NCBI RefSeq assembly: GCF_002939185.1
Contig: NZ_POVL01000006.1
Coordinates: 62,001-126,000, forward strand
Origin: Enterobacter sichuanensis
GTDB taxonomy: Bacteria > Pseudomonadota > Gammaproteobacteria > Enterobacterales > Enterobacteriaceae
DNA: 64,000 nucleotides
Reading direction: 5' to 3'
The notes below the pieces were generated by a model. That model was not told where the DNA came from. It was given only the letters and a program-made list of their open reading frames with translations, and did not search any database. A program made the position numbers and the translations under genes. Numbering within the stretch: position 1 is the first letter of the stretch; each line of letters begins with the position of its first letter. Of the stretch, positions 37,478 through 49,346 are shown piece after piece.

Positions 37478-37523
37478 GTGGCCTGATGCCCTCACCCTAA
37501 CCCTCTCCCACAGGGAGAGGGAA
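37478..37523. repeat. CCCTCTCCC-type palindromic repeat, copy 5
   Basis: GTGTGGCCTGATGCCCTCAC then CCCTCTCCC-ACA-GGGAGAGGG. Lies between converging yhhL and yhhM. Confidence 0.87.
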
Positions 37524-37534
37524 CCGATCGCGCA

Positions 37535-37891
37535 TTATTCAGGCGTAAACCCTTCGAATCGCGACCCTTTATAACTCAGCGTCCCTTTCTCCCCCACCGT
37601 CAGTTGATGGTACTGCGGCGCCTCCAGGCGGAAGGTCATCTCCAGACCACCCGTTTCCGGCTTAAAGCTCGCTTCATAGCGCATAGCGGTACCCGCCGGC
37701 GCGACCTGCTGTTGCCGCGAGCGGCGGTCGTTAAGGGGTTTCTCGCGTTTGTTGCTCACAATCACGCGCTTTTGCATCAGTGGCGCAGCGTCGTTATCCG
37801 CCTTTTCGCGGCGCTGTTGCACAAAACGGAACGACGCGGCAATAACGATAATCGCCACCACGATAATGAAAAACAGCGGCATCTTGCTCAT
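37535..37891 (-). CDS. yhhM: DUF2500 membrane-anchored protein YhhM
   Basis: 118 residues. One N-terminal membrane helix (MPLFFIIVVAIIVIAASF), then a basic linker (QQRREK, KREKPLNDRRSRQQQ) and a small beta domain ending GTLSYKGSRFEGF. No known activity. Same place and length as in E. coli. Confidence 0.92.
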   Translation of the reverse strand: MSKMPLFFIIVVAIIVIAASFRFVQQRREKADNDAAPLMQKRVIVSNKREKPLNDRRSRQQQVAPAGTAMRYEASFKPETGGLEMTFRLEAPQYHQLTVGEKGTLSYKGSRFEGFTPE

Positions 37892-38020
37892 TCAACCATC
37901 CCATAAGATTATGCGGAATTCAGGATACCCTGCCTTCCCCGCCATTGCCAAACGCCCGCCCGCGTCACTACACTGAATGAGAAACTGATTATTCAGCCTT
38001 AACAGATACAGGGAGTTAAT

Positions 38021-38647
38021 ATGCTTTGGTCATTTATCGCTGTCTGTTTTTCCGCATGGCTTTATGTCGATGCGTCGTACCGTGGTCCCACCTGGCAGCG
38101 CTGGCTGTTTAAACCCGTCACACTGCTGCTGCTCCTGCTGCTTGCCTGGCAAGCACCGATGTTCAACGCCATAAGCTATCTGGTCCTCGCCGGACTGTGC
38201 GCCTCCCTGATTGGCGATGCCCTGACCCTGCTGCCGCGCCAGCGCCTGCTGTATGCCGTGGGGGCGTTCTTCTTGTCGCATCTGCTGTACACCATCTACT
38301 TCGCCAGTCAGATGACGCTCTCGTTCTTCTGGCCGCTGCCGCTGGTGCTGCTGGTGATTGGCGCCCTGCTGATTGCGGTGATCTGGTCGCGTCTGGAAGA
38401 GATGCGATTGCCGATCTGCACGTTTATCGCCATGACGCTGGTGATGGTATGGCTGGCAGGTGAACTGTGGTTCTTCCGCCCAACGGCCCCGGCGATGTCA
38501 GCATTCTTCGGAGCGGCGCTGCTGTTGATCGGCAATATCGTCTGGCTGGGTAGCCACTATCGCCGCCGTTTCCGGGCAGATAACGCAATTGCCGCCGCCT
38601 GTTACTTTGCCGGGCACTTCCTGATTGTGCGTTCCCTGTATATCTAA
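38021..38647 (+). CDS. yhhN: YhhN/TMEM86-family membrane protein
   Basis: 208 residues, seven to eight membrane helices. The family includes eukaryotic TMEM86 lysoplasmalogenases, with conserved acidic/His residues at helix edges ([22 protein letters not shown]). Enzyme activity in bacteria is an inference from the family. GGGAG precedes ATG 38021. Directly upstream of the zntA promoter. Confidence 0.93.
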   Translation: MLWSFIAVCFSAWLYVDASYRGPTWQRWLFKPVTLLLLLLLAWQAPMFNAISYLVLAGLCASLIGDALTLLPRQRLLYAVGAFFLSHLLYTIYFASQMTLSFFWPLPLVLLVIGALLIAVIWSRLEEMRLPICTFIAMTLVMVWLAGELWFFRPTAPAMSAFFGAALLLIGNIVWLGSHYRRRFRADNAIAAACYFAGHFLIVRSLYI

Positions 38648-38654
38648 ATAACGC

Positions 38655-38686
38655 TTGACTCTGGAGTCGACTCCAGAGTGTATGCT
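38655..38686 (+). promoter_or_regulatory. zntA promoter with ZntR operator
   Basis: -35 TTGACT (38655-38660) and -10 TATGCT (38681-38686) are 20 bases apart, the overlong spacer typical of MerR-family activation. A perfect 22-bp palindrome (38658-38679; half-site ACTCTGGAGTC) fills the spacer. This is the ZntR operator that senses Zn, Cd and Pb. Confidence 0.93.
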
Positions 38687-38723
38687 GCGGTTAATGAGAA
38701 AATTATCATTGCCGGAGACTGCC

Positions 38724-40895
38724 ATGTCGACTCCAGAAATACCTAAAAAAGTTCCTCAATTCTCGGCGCTTAAGCTCAGCCCGGTGCCGTCGAAAGACGA
38801 CTGCTGCTGCGAAGGCGCGTGTGAAACGCAAACGCAGCCGCTGCCCGAAAGCGGAAATCGCTACAGCTGGGTAGTCAACGGTATGGACTGCGCCGCCTGC
38901 GCCCGTAAAGTTGAAAACGCGGTGAAACAGGTTCCGGGCGTGAGTCACGTTCAGGTGCTGTTCGCCACCGAAAAACTGCTGATCAGCGCCGAAAAGGACG
39001 TCAGCAAACAGGTGGAAGCCGCGGTCAGTCAGGCCGGTTACAGCCTGCGTAGCGAAACCGCCCCCGCGGAAAAAACGTCATCCCTGCGCGAAAATCTGCC
39101 GCTCGTTACGCTCATCATTATGATGGCCCTGAGCTGGGGGCTGGAACAGATCAACCACCCGTTTGGCAACCTGGCGTTTATCGCCACCACCCTGGTCGGC
39201 CTGTTCCCGATTGCCCGTCAGGCATGGCGTCTGATGAGAAGCGGCAGCTGGTTTGCCATCGAAACGCTGATGAGCGTGGCCGCCATCGGCGCGCTGTTTA
39301 TTGGCGCGACGGCAGAAGCGGCGATGGTGCTGCTGCTGTTCTTAATCGGTGAACGCCTTGAGGGCTGGGCTGCCAGCCGGGCGCGTAAAGGGGTCAGCGC
39401 GTTAATGGCCCTGAAACCGGAAACCGCCACCCGCGTGGTAAACGGTACGCGTGAAACGGTCGCGATCAGTACGCTCCGCCCGGGCGACGTGATAGACGTT
39501 GCCGCAGGGGGCCGTCTGCCTGCGGACGGTGAGTTGCTCACCGCCACGGCAAGCTTCGACGAAAGTGCTCTCACCGGGGAGTCCATTCCGGTGGAACGCG
39601 CAATGGGCGAAAAAGTGCCTGCGGGCGCCACCAGCGTCGATCGTCTGGTGCAGCTTAAGGTTCTTTCCGAACCGGGCGACAGCGCCATAGACCGTATCCT
39701 GAAGCTGATTGAAGAGGCCGAAGAACGCCGCGCGCCTGTCGAACGCTTCATCGACCGCTTCAGCCGTATCTACACCCCCGCCATTATGCTGGTTGCCCTG
39801 CTGGTTACCGTCATTCCCCCGCTGTTCTTTGGCGCGCCGTGGGAGGGCTGGATTTATAAAGGGCTGACGCTGCTGCTGATCGGCTGCCCGTGCGCGCTGG
39901 TCATCTCCACCCCGGCGGCCATTACGTCCGGCCTGGCGGCGGCGGCACGTCGCGGCGCGTTGATTAAGGGCGGCGCGGCGCTGGAGCAGCTGAGCCAGGT
40001 TGAACACATCGCCTTCGATAAAACCGGCACACTGACCGTCGGCAAGCCGCAGGTCACCGGCGTGTATCCGCAGGAAATCAGTGAAGATGAACTGCTGACC
40101 CTGGCCGCCGCCGTTGAACAGGGTTCCACTCACCCACTGGCGATGGCAATTGTGCGTGAAGCACAGTCGCGAGGATTAACCATCCCGGCGGCGACCGCGC
40201 AGCGAGCGCTGGTAGGGTCAGGGATTGAGGCCACCGTTGACGGTAAAAAGGTACTGATTGTCGCGGCTGGCAAGTCTGCTAATCCAGAGGTCGAGGCGTT
40301 AGAGAAAGCCGGACAGACGGTTGTTGCCGTCATGCTGGACGGCGGCGTGAAAGGCATTCTGGCGCTGCGCGATACCCTGCGTGACGATGCCAGAGAGGCC
40401 GTAGCGGCGCTGCATCAGCTGGGCGTGCAGGGTGTGATTTTAACCGGGGACAACCCTCGCGCGGCGGCGGCCATTGCCGGTGAGCTGGGGCTCGAGTTTA
40501 AAGCCAGCCTGCTGCCTGCGGATAAGGTCAGCGCGGTGACGGAGCTGAACGCACACGCCCCGCTGGCGATGGTCGGCGACGGGATTAACGATGCGCCGGC
40601 GATGAAGGCGTCCACCATTGGCATCGCCATGGGCAGCGGTACCGACGTGGCGCTGGAGACCGCTGACGCGGCACTGACCCACAACCGCCTGACCGGGCTG
40701 GCCCAGATGATCGCGCTTGCGCGGGCGACGCGGGCCAACATCCGCCAGAACATCGGCATCGCGCTGGGGCTGAAAGGGATTTTCCTGGTCACCACGCTGC
40801 TGGGCATGACCGGATTATGGCTGGCGGTGCTGGCGGATACCGGGGCAACGGTGCTGGTGACGGCAAACGCGCTCCGGCTGTTGCGTCGCCGGTAA
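38724..40895 (+). CDS. zntA: Zn/Cd/Pb-exporting P1B-type ATPase
   Basis: 723 residues. Cys-rich N-terminus (DDCCCEGAC at 25-33) and an HMA domain with GMDCAAC (Cys56/Cys59); eight membrane helices with the CPC motif at 388-390; phosphorylation Asp432 in DKTGTLT; TGES and GDGINDAP present. Exports zinc, cadmium and lead across the inner membrane. ATG 38724 is placed after the promoter; a longer frame starts inside the operator and is impossible. Last gene of the displaced block. Confidence 0.98.
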   Translation: MSTPEIPKKVPQFSALKLSPVPSKDDCCCEGACETQTQPLPESGNRYSWVVNGMDCAACARKVENAVKQVPGVSHVQVLFATEKLLISAEKDVSKQVEAAVSQAGYSLRSETAPAEKTSSLRENLPLVTLIIMMALSWGLEQINHPFGNLAFIATTLVGLFPIARQAWRLMRSGSWFAIETLMSVAAIGALFIGATAEAAMVLLLFLIGERLEGWAASRARKGVSALMALKPETATRVVNGTRETVAISTLRPGDVIDVAAGGRLPADGELLTATASFDESALTGESIPVERAMGEKVPAGATSVDRLVQLKVLSEPGDSAIDRILKLIEEAEERRAPVERFIDRFSRIYTPAIMLVALLVTVIPPLFFGAPWEGWIYKGLTLLLIGCPCALVISTPAAITSGLAAAARRGALIKGGAALEQLSQVEHIAFDKTGTLTVGKPQVTGVYPQEISEDELLTLAAAVEQGSTHPLAMAIVREAQSRGLTIPAATAQRALVGSGIEATVDGKKVLIVAAGKSANPEVEALEKAGQTVVAVMLDGGVKGILALRDTLRDDAREAVAALHQLGVQGVILTGDNPRAAAAIAGELGLEFKASLLPADKVSAVTELNAHAPLAMVGDGINDAPAMKASTIGIAMGSGTDVALETADAALTHNRLTGLAQMIALARATRANIRQNIGIALGLKGIFLVTTLLGMTGLWLAVLADTGATVLVTANALRLLRRR

Positions 40896-40900
40896 AAAAA

Positions 40901-40980
40901 CGCCCGGTGGCGCTAACGCTTACCGGGCCTACATGTCCTGCCAGATCACAGGTCGGGTAAGGCGTAGCCGCTACCCGACT
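40901..40980. repeat. REP pair between zntA and ubiA
   Basis: Two inverted REP units: CCCGGTGGCGCTAACGCTTA then CCGGGCC (40901-40932) and GGTCGGGTAAGGCG...CTACCCGAC (40951-40980). The second is followed by TTTTTT on the plus strand and so should also terminate zntA. This is the right junction of the displaced block. Confidence 0.9.
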
Positions 40981-40983
40981 TTT

Positions 40984-41853
40984 TTATAAGAAATAGCTCA
41001 TCGCCAGGCCTAAAAACAGCACCAGACCGACGTAGTTATTGTTCATAAACGCTTTAAAGCAGGCGTCACGTTCACGCTTAGCGATCAGCTTCTGCTGATA
41101 AGCAAACAGCAGACCTGCCACCAGCACTGACCAGTAAAACGCCCAGTTCAGACCGTTGAGGCGACCGATCGCCACCATCAGCGCCAGCACGGCAACCTGC
41201 AGAATCCCGATGATCAGCTTGTCGTGACGGCCAAACAGAATGGCGGTGGATTTGATGCCAATTTTCAGGTCGTCGTCGCGGTCAACCATCGCGTATTGGG
41301 TATCGTAAGCCACGGCCCAGAGAATGTTCGCCAGAAACATCAGCCAGCAGCTGAGCGGTAAGGACTCACTAACTGCCGCAAACGCCATCGGAATCGACCA
41401 GCCAAACGCCGCGCCCAGCACAACCTGCGGCAGATGGGTGTAGCGCTTCATAAACGGATAAACCCAGGCCAGTGCCAGCGCCGCCACGGAGAGCAGAATG
41501 GTCATGGTGTTCAGGGTTAACACCAGCAGGAAGGAGAGCAGCACCAGAACAACGAACAGCACGCGGGCCTCTTTCCCGGTCACCTGCCCACTGGGTAACG
41601 GACGCCCGGCAGTCCGTTTGACATGGCCGTCGAATTTACGGTCGGCATAGTCATTGACCACGCAGCCCGCCGCACGCATCAGCCAGACCCCGGCAACAAA
41701 CACGCCAAGGATCCACAGCGGCGGCACGCCTGGCGTCGCCACCCACAGCGCCCATAAGGTCGGCCACAGCAACAGTAACGCGCCAATAGGTTTATCGGTA
41801 CGCATTAAGCGGTGATAAGCCAACAGCTTATTCTGCGTCAGGCTCCACTCCAT
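40984..41853 (-). CDS. ubiA: 4-Hydroxybenzoate octaprenyltransferase
   Basis: 289 residues, about nine membrane helices. First aspartate motif NDYADRKFD at 67-75 and second [13 protein letters not shown] around 190 bind prenyl diphosphate through Mg. Attaches the octaprenyl chain to 4-hydroxybenzoate in ubiquinone synthesis. Follows ubiC by 12 bases. In E. coli its convergent neighbour is plsB; here it is zntA. Confidence 0.97.
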   Translation of the reverse strand: MEWSLTQNKLLAYHRLMRTDKPIGALLLLWPTLWALWVATPGVPPLWILGVFVAGVWLMRAAGCVVNDYADRKFDGHVKRTAGRPLPSGQVTGKEARVLFVVLVLLSFLLVLTLNTMTILLSVAALALAWVYPFMKRYTHLPQVVLGAAFGWSIPMAFAAVSESLPLSCWLMFLANILWAVAYDTQYAMVDRDDDLKIGIKSTAILFGRHDKLIIGILQVAVLALMVAIGRLNGLNWAFYWSVLVAGLLFAYQQKLIAKRERDACFKAFMNNNYVGLVLFLGLAMSYFL

Positions 41854-41865
41854 TTTTTCTTCCTC

Positions 41866-42363
41866 TTAGTACAACGGTGATGCCGGTAAAAAAAGCTCCG
41901 TCAGAATTAACGGTTTACCACTCAGGCGAAGGCGGGAACGACGCCCCCACAGTTCGGCATCACGACCAATTTCAATAAAATCCCGGGTAAGTTCAGACGA
42001 GGTGAAGAGGTAACGCCCCAGCGGCGTTTTCCCCAGACGCTGCAGCGCCAGCTCGGGCCCGGAAAGGGTGGACTCGGGTACTACCGTCCGTCCGGCAAGC
42101 CACGGTTCACCGTCAGCACAGAGTAAAATTTCACGCAGCCAGTAACGAGGCTCCTGCGGCAGCAGCGGCAGTTCGCTGGCGATCTCATCGCCAGAGACAA
42201 ACCCTTCCTGAATCAGGGTCACCGTGACCGTTTTCCCCTGCTGCTCAAAACGTTTCGTCATGGAATCTTCCAGCAACAGCCAGTCAAGCTGCTGCGGATC
42301 AAGCGCAGGGATGTGGTCGAAATAGCGCAGCGCACGCAGTTGCGTTAGCGCGGGGTGTGACAT
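41866..42363 (-). CDS. ubiC: Chorismate pyruvate-lyase
   Basis: 165 residues, same length as E. coli. Removes pyruvate from chorismate to give 4-hydroxybenzoate, the first committed ubiquinone step. Substrate-binding features [18 protein letters not shown] (Arg about 77) and [20 protein letters not shown] are intact, with the C-terminal [10 protein letters not shown] including the active-site Glu. First gene of ubiCA. Confidence 0.97.
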   Translation of the reverse strand: MSHPALTQLRALRYFDHIPALDPQQLDWLLLEDSMTKRFEQQGKTVTVTLIQEGFVSGDEIASELPLLPQEPRYWLREILLCADGEPWLAGRTVVPESTLSGPELALQRLGKTPLGRYLFTSSELTRDFIEIGRDAELWGRRSRLRLSGKPLILTELFLPASPLY

Positions 42364-42480
42364 GCCAGACTCTCCGATACATAACGTACTGGCATTGTAT
42401 CGCAGAAACGCGGATTGAGGGGGGCCAAACGTTATTTAACGATCACGATCGCAACAAGGGCGCAACAACCAGGACGAGAC

Positions 42481-42510
42481 GAAAAAAAGTGCGCCCACTC
42501 AGGCGCACTA
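42481..42510 (-). terminator. Terminator of malM
   Basis: On the minus strand AGTGCGCC / GGCGCACT with loop TGAGT is followed by seven T. Ends malK-lamB-malM before ubiC. Confidence 0.93.
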
Positions 42511-42543
42511 AACTACTAACAAATCAGCACTGTGGGGAAACGG

Positions 42544-43497
42544 TTACCCCTTGCCTTTTACACTGCTGATAAAGGTGGAACGGGCAGTGGTTGAACCTAA
42601 ACGTTCGGCTTCATCAAGCAGTTTCAGCGCTTTATCGACATCGCCGCGCTTCACCGCCTGCTTAATGGCGTTGTTGAAGTACTCTTCGGTGTCGTTCAGT
42701 ACCGGCTCAGCTTTCTTCGCCGGGGCCGGCGCTGCGGTCGCTACCGGTGCGGCTGCCGTGGCAGCTGGCGCGGCATAGACAGGTGCAGCGGTATTCCCCA
42801 CGGTCACCGGCCCTGGGCCAGAGGAACCAAACAGTGGGCCAACGAGTACGCTGGAGGCGCTGTTGGTGGAGACTTTCAGTTTGATCAGGCCATCAGTGGT
42901 ATGACGGGCAAGCGGGTCCGGAATATCCGGAACCGAGTTGCCGGTGCCTTTCGCATAGGCTTTCGCCGGGTCAACCAGCTTTGTGGTCTGCTGCAAATCT
43001 TTCTCGGTGGTGAAGACCAGCACGTAAATTTTTTGCTGTCCCAGGGCTGGCGTCAGGCGCATCACGCCTTGCAGGCGATCTGCACTCATCACGCCAGGCT
43101 CCTGATAGCTAAAGTAGCTGCTCGGGAAGAAAGCAGAAGGCGTCAGGTTTTGGTCCAGAATCAGCACGTTCGGCGCAAATACGCTGGTCTGTTTGTCCAC
43201 TTCACTGGTTAACGTCAGGGTCAGTTCACCAATATTGGCTGGCACGCTGTAGGCGGCAACCGGCCCGGTGATCCCCGGCACGTTCAGCTGTTGTCCGCCT
43301 GTAGAAAGCTGGGTGGATTGCGTTTTGGATTGATCAACCGGTGTCCAGGTCAGTTGCTGGAGCGCCGCCGCCGGGATAGCTGGCGCAGCGCTGGTATTTT
43401 GTGGCACGAAATTCACATCTGCCAGGGAGACCGCCGGAACACAGGCCATCAGCCCCGCAGAGAGGCACAGCGCGACGAGACTTTTCTTCATTTTCAT
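42544..43497 (-). CDS. malM: Maltose operon periplasmic protein MalM
   Basis: 317 residues. Signal peptide of about 26 residues (MKMKKSLVALCLSAGLMACV then PAVSLA), mature DVNFVPQNTSAAP. A beta-rich N-terminal domain is followed by an Ala/Pro linker (about 225-260, APVYAAPAATAAAPVATAAP) longer than in E. coli (306 in all), then a helical C-terminal domain ending SSVKGKG. Function unclear; not needed for maltose transport in E. coli. Last gene of malK-lamB-malM. Confidence 0.94.
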   Translation of the reverse strand: MKMKKSLVALCLSAGLMACVPAVSLADVNFVPQNTSAAPAIPAAALQQLTWTPVDQSKTQSTQLSTGGQQLNVPGITGPVAAYSVPANIGELTLTLTSEVDKQTSVFAPNVLILDQNLTPSAFFPSSYFSYQEPGVMSADRLQGVMRLTPALGQQKIYVLVFTTEKDLQQTTKLVDPAKAYAKGTGNSVPDIPDPLARHTTDGLIKLKVSTNSASSVLVGPLFGSSGPGPVTVGNTAAPVYAAPAATAAAPVATAAPAPAKKAEPVLNDTEEYFNNAIKQAVKRGDVDKALKLLDEAERLGSTTARSTFISSVKGKG

Positions 43498-43562
43498 TGT
43501 TATTACCTCTGATAGCGTGAGCACTGCGGTGGCCAGGCAATAGCGCGCAGCACCCTAAGGAT

Positions 43563-43583
43563 AGAGGGGCTTTCGCCCCTCTT
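43563..43583 (-). other. Stem-loop between lamB and malM
   Basis: AGAGGGGC / GCCCCTCT with a GAAA/TTTC loop. On the minus strand no U-tract follows, so it more likely protects the lamB 3' end or attenuates than fully terminates. Confidence 0.6.
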
Positions 43584-43611
43584 TTTAGGTCATTACGTCA
43601 GGTCTAACGAA

Positions 43612-44961
<1,350 letters not shown>

Positions 44962-44996
44962 TCACCTGTCGGTTTCGTGTCTTCTTTTGGGATTGC

Positions 44997-46106
44997 TTAA
45001 ACGCCTGGCTCTTTATGCAACCGACGACATGCAGTGCCATCCTCACGGAACAGATGGCAACGCTCTGGCGGCAAGCCGATAGCGAATGTGGCACCCTCTT
45101 CTACCAACACCACGTCATTCTGGCGGTAGACCAGGTTCTGACGAATGGCGGGGATCTGGATATGAATCTGTGTTTCGTGACCAAGCTGTTCGACGACCTG
45201 AACCTCACCTTCCAGCGTCACATCGGCGATGTGGCTCGGCAGTAAATGTTCAGGACGAATACCGAGGGACATGTTTGCCCCCACCTGTACGTTGGCGCTG
45301 TCGACCGGCAGCCAGACTTGCTGACGGTTTGGCAGCTCCACCTGTACCTGTTCAATGGCTGTCGCGGTCACTTTGACGGGCAGGAAGTTCATCTTTGGCG
45401 AGCCAATAAAGCCCGCAACAAAGCGGTCTGCCGGGTAGTGATAGAGCTCCAGCGGTTTGCCCACCTGCGCCACGCGACCGGCATCCAGCACCACAATTTT
45501 GTCCGCCAGAGTCATCGCTTCGACCTGATCGTGGGTGACGTAAATCATTGTGCGGCCAAGACGTTTATGCAGACGGGAGATTTCGATACGCATCTGGACG
45601 CGCAGAGCGGCATCCAGGTTGGAAAGCGGTTCATCGAGCAGAAACACGCGCGGTTCGGCGACAAGGGTACGGCCAATCGCCACACGCTGACGTTGACCGC
45701 CGGAAAGCGCTTTCGGTTTACGCTCCAGCAGGTGCGCAAGCTGTAACACTTCCGCCACCTGGGTGACGCGCTGGTTAATGACCTCTTTCTTCGCGCCGGA
45801 CAGCTTCAGACCGAAGGACATGTTCTCGGCCACGGAAAGATGGGGATAGAGTGCATAAGACTGGAACACCATCCCGACGCCACGTTCGGCGGGTGGGATG
45901 TCGTTCATTCGGGTATCACCGATCAGCAAGTCGCCGCTGGTGATGGTTTCAAGACCGGCAATCATGCGCAGCAGAGTTGATTTACCGCAGCCTGATGGGC
46001 CGACAAATACCACGAATTCACCTTCGTGGATGTCCAGATTGATGTCTTTCGACACCACAACATCGCCCCAGGCTTTCGTTACATTACGCAGCTGTACGCT
46101 CGCCAT
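44997..46106 (-). CDS. malK: Maltose ABC importer ATPase MalK
   Basis: 369 residues. Walker [10 protein letters not shown] (about 36-44), signature LSGGQRQR, Walker B VFLLDEP, H-loop YVTHDQ; the C-terminal domain (from about 240) binds MalT and EIIAGlc, coupling transport to regulation. Heads malK-lamB-malM, divergent from malEFG. Confidence 0.98.
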   Translation of the reverse strand: MASVQLRNVTKAWGDVVVSKDINLDIHEGEFVVFVGPSGCGKSTLLRMIAGLETITSGDLLIGDTRMNDIPPAERGVGMVFQSYALYPHLSVAENMSFGLKLSGAKKEVINQRVTQVAEVLQLAHLLERKPKALSGGQRQRVAIGRTLVAEPRVFLLDEPLSNLDAALRVQMRIEISRLHKRLGRTMIYVTHDQVEAMTLADKIVVLDAGRVAQVGKPLELYHYPADRFVAGFIGSPKMNFLPVKVTATAIEQVQVELPNRQQVWLPVDSANVQVGANMSLGIRPEHLLPSHIADVTLEGEVQVVEQLGHETQIHIQIPAIRQNLVYRQNDVVLVEEGATFAIGLPPERCHLFREDGTACRRLHKEPGV

Positions 46107-46189
46107 GCCCTTCTCCCTTCGTTACAACCTGTCACCGACAGAAACATTCAAGATAAGTTCACTATGGGGTATCCATTACTTTCCTGAAT

Positions 46190-46199
46190 CCTCCACCCC
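46190..46199 (-). promoter_or_regulatory. MalT box facing malK
   Basis: Minus strand GGGGTGGAGG matches GGGGAKGAGG at nine of ten positions. Confidence 0.6.
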
Positions 46200-46213
46200 C
46201 CGGCTTTTTTATG

Positions 46214-46223
46214 GGGGAGGAGG
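46214..46223 (+). promoter_or_regulatory. MalT box, exact
   Basis: GGGGAGGAGG is a perfect match to GGGGAKGAGG. Confidence 0.75.
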
Positions 46224-46226
46224 CGG

Positions 46227-46236
46227 GAGGATGAGA
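46227..46236 (+). promoter_or_regulatory. MalT box, variant
   Basis: GAGGATGAGA matches eight of ten; 13 bases after the exact box, a close tandem pair. Confidence 0.55.
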
Positions 46237-46261
46237 GAGCAGGCTCTGCGACCGTCGCTGG

Positions 46262-47667
<1,406 letters not shown>

Positions 47668-47676
47668 GCAGAAAAA

Positions 47677-47754
47677 CGGCGGGTGGCGCTTGCGCTTACC
47701 CGCCCTACGACTACGGCACGATCCGTAGGTCAGGTAAGCGCAGCGCCACCTGAC
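47677..47754. repeat. BIME (two inverted REPs) between malE and malF
   Basis: GGCGGGTGGCGCTTGCGCTT then ACCCGCCCTACG (47677-47708), and inverted GTAGGTCAGGTAAGCGCAGC then GCCACCTGAC (47722-47754). E. coli also has REPs at exactly this place, where they stabilise malE mRNA. Confidence 0.93.
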
Positions 47755-47787
47755 GATAAGTTTTCACCGTTGTAGAGGAAAAACCCC

Positions 47788-49332
47788 ATGGATGTCATTA
47801 AAAAGAAACGCTGGTGGCAAAGCGACACGCTGAAATGGTCAGCGATAGGTCTGCTGAGTCTGCTGGTGGGTTACCTTGTTGTTTTAATGTACGTACAAGG
47901 GGAATATCTGTTTGCCATCATGACGCTGATTTTAAGCTCTGCTGGCCTGTATATTTTCGCCAACCGTAAAACCTATGCCTGGCGTTATGTCTATCCGGGC
48001 GTGGCCGGGATGGGGCTGTTTGTCCTTTTCCCGCTGATTTGTACTATCGCCATTGCGTTTACCAACTACAGCAGCACCAACCAGCTTGCGCAGGAACGCG
48101 CGCAGCAGGTCCTGCTGGACCGCTCTTATCAGGCCGGCAAGACCTTTAACTTCGGCCTGTATCCTGCCGGTAAAGAGTGGAAGTTAGCGCTCACTGACGA
48201 AGCTAGCGGCAAATACTATGTCTCCGACGCCTTCACGTTCGGCGGCGAACAGAAGCTGGCCTTAAAAGAGGCTGCCGCCCTGCCGGAAGGTGAACGCGCC
48301 AACCTGCGCGTCATTACCCAGAACCGTCAGGCGCTGACCCAGCTCACTGCCGTGTTGCCAGACGAAAGCAAAGTGACGATGAGCTCGCTGCGCCAGTTCT
48401 CCGGCACACAGCCGCTCTACACCCTGGCGGATGACGGCACACTGACCAACAACCAGAGCGGCGTGAAATATCGTCCGAACAACGACATTGGTTTCTATCA
48501 GTCCATTACCGCCGACGGCAAATGGGGTGATGACAAACTCAGCCCGGGCTATACCGTGACCATCGGCTGGGACAACTTTACCCGCGTGTTCACCGACGAA
48601 GGTATTCAGAAACCGTTCTTCGCCATCTTTGTCTGGACAGTCGTCTTCTCGGTGCTGACCGTGCTGCTGACCGTGGCCGTGGGCATGGTGCTGGCCTGCC
48701 TGGTTCAGTGGGAATCCCTGAAAGGGAAAGCGATTTACCGCGTGCTGCTGATCCTGCCCTATGCCGTACCGTCGTTCATCTCGATTCTGATTTTCAAAGG
48801 GCTGTTTAACCAGAGCTTCGGTGAAATCAACATGATGCTGAGCGCGCTGTTTGGCATCAAACCAGCCTGGTTCAGCGACCCGACCACCGCCCGCGCGATG
48901 ATTATCATTGTGAATACCTGGCTGGGCTATCCGTACATGATGATCCTGTGCATGGGTCTGCTGAAGGCCATCCCGGACGACCTGTACGAAGCCTCAGCGA
49001 TGGATGGCGCAGGCCCGTTCCAGAACTTCTTTAAGATTACGCTGCCGCTGCTCATTAAACCGTTGACGCCGCTGATGATCGCCAGCTTCGCCTTTAACTT
49101 TAACAACTTCGTGCTGATTCAGCTGTTGACCAACGGTGGTCCGGACCGTCTTGGCACCACCACGCCGGCAGGCTATACCGACCTGCTCGTGAGCTACACC
49201 TACCGTATCGCTTTCGAAGGCGGCGGCGGACAGGACTTCGGTCTGGCGGCAGCGATTGCCACCCTGATCTTCCTGCTGGTTGGCGCACTGGCGATTGTGA
49301 ATCTGAAAGCCACACGTATGAAATTTGACTAA
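47788..49332 (+). CDS. malF: Maltose ABC importer permease MalF
   Basis: 514 residues, eight membrane helices with the large periplasmic P2 loop (about 93-275) that contacts MalE. EAA loop [23 protein letters not shown] binds MalK. Same length as E. coli. Precedes malG by 14 bases. Confidence 0.98.
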   Translation: MDVIKKKRWWQSDTLKWSAIGLLSLLVGYLVVLMYVQGEYLFAIMTLILSSAGLYIFANRKTYAWRYVYPGVAGMGLFVLFPLICTIAIAFTNYSSTNQLAQERAQQVLLDRSYQAGKTFNFGLYPAGKEWKLALTDEASGKYYVSDAFTFGGEQKLALKEAAALPEGERANLRVITQNRQALTQLTAVLPDESKVTMSSLRQFSGTQPLYTLADDGTLTNNQSGVKYRPNNDIGFYQSITADGKWGDDKLSPGYTVTIGWDNFTRVFTDEGIQKPFFAIFVWTVVFSVLTVLLTVAVGMVLACLVQWESLKGKAIYRVLLILPYAVPSFISILIFKGLFNQSFGEINMMLSALFGIKPAWFSDPTTARAMIIIVNTWLGYPYMMILCMGLLKAIPDDLYEASAMDGAGPFQNFFKITLPLLIKPLTPLMIASFAFNFNNFVLIQLLTNGGPDRLGTTTPAGYTDLLVSYTYRIAFEGGGGQDFGLAAAIATLIFLLVGALAIVNLKATRMKFD

Positions 49333-49346
49333 GGAGGGCAACGATC

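Noticed and set aside
38655-38723. N-terminal extension of zntA to 38655
   Set aside because: It would start inside the -35 element and run through the ZntR operator, upstream of the predicted transcript start.
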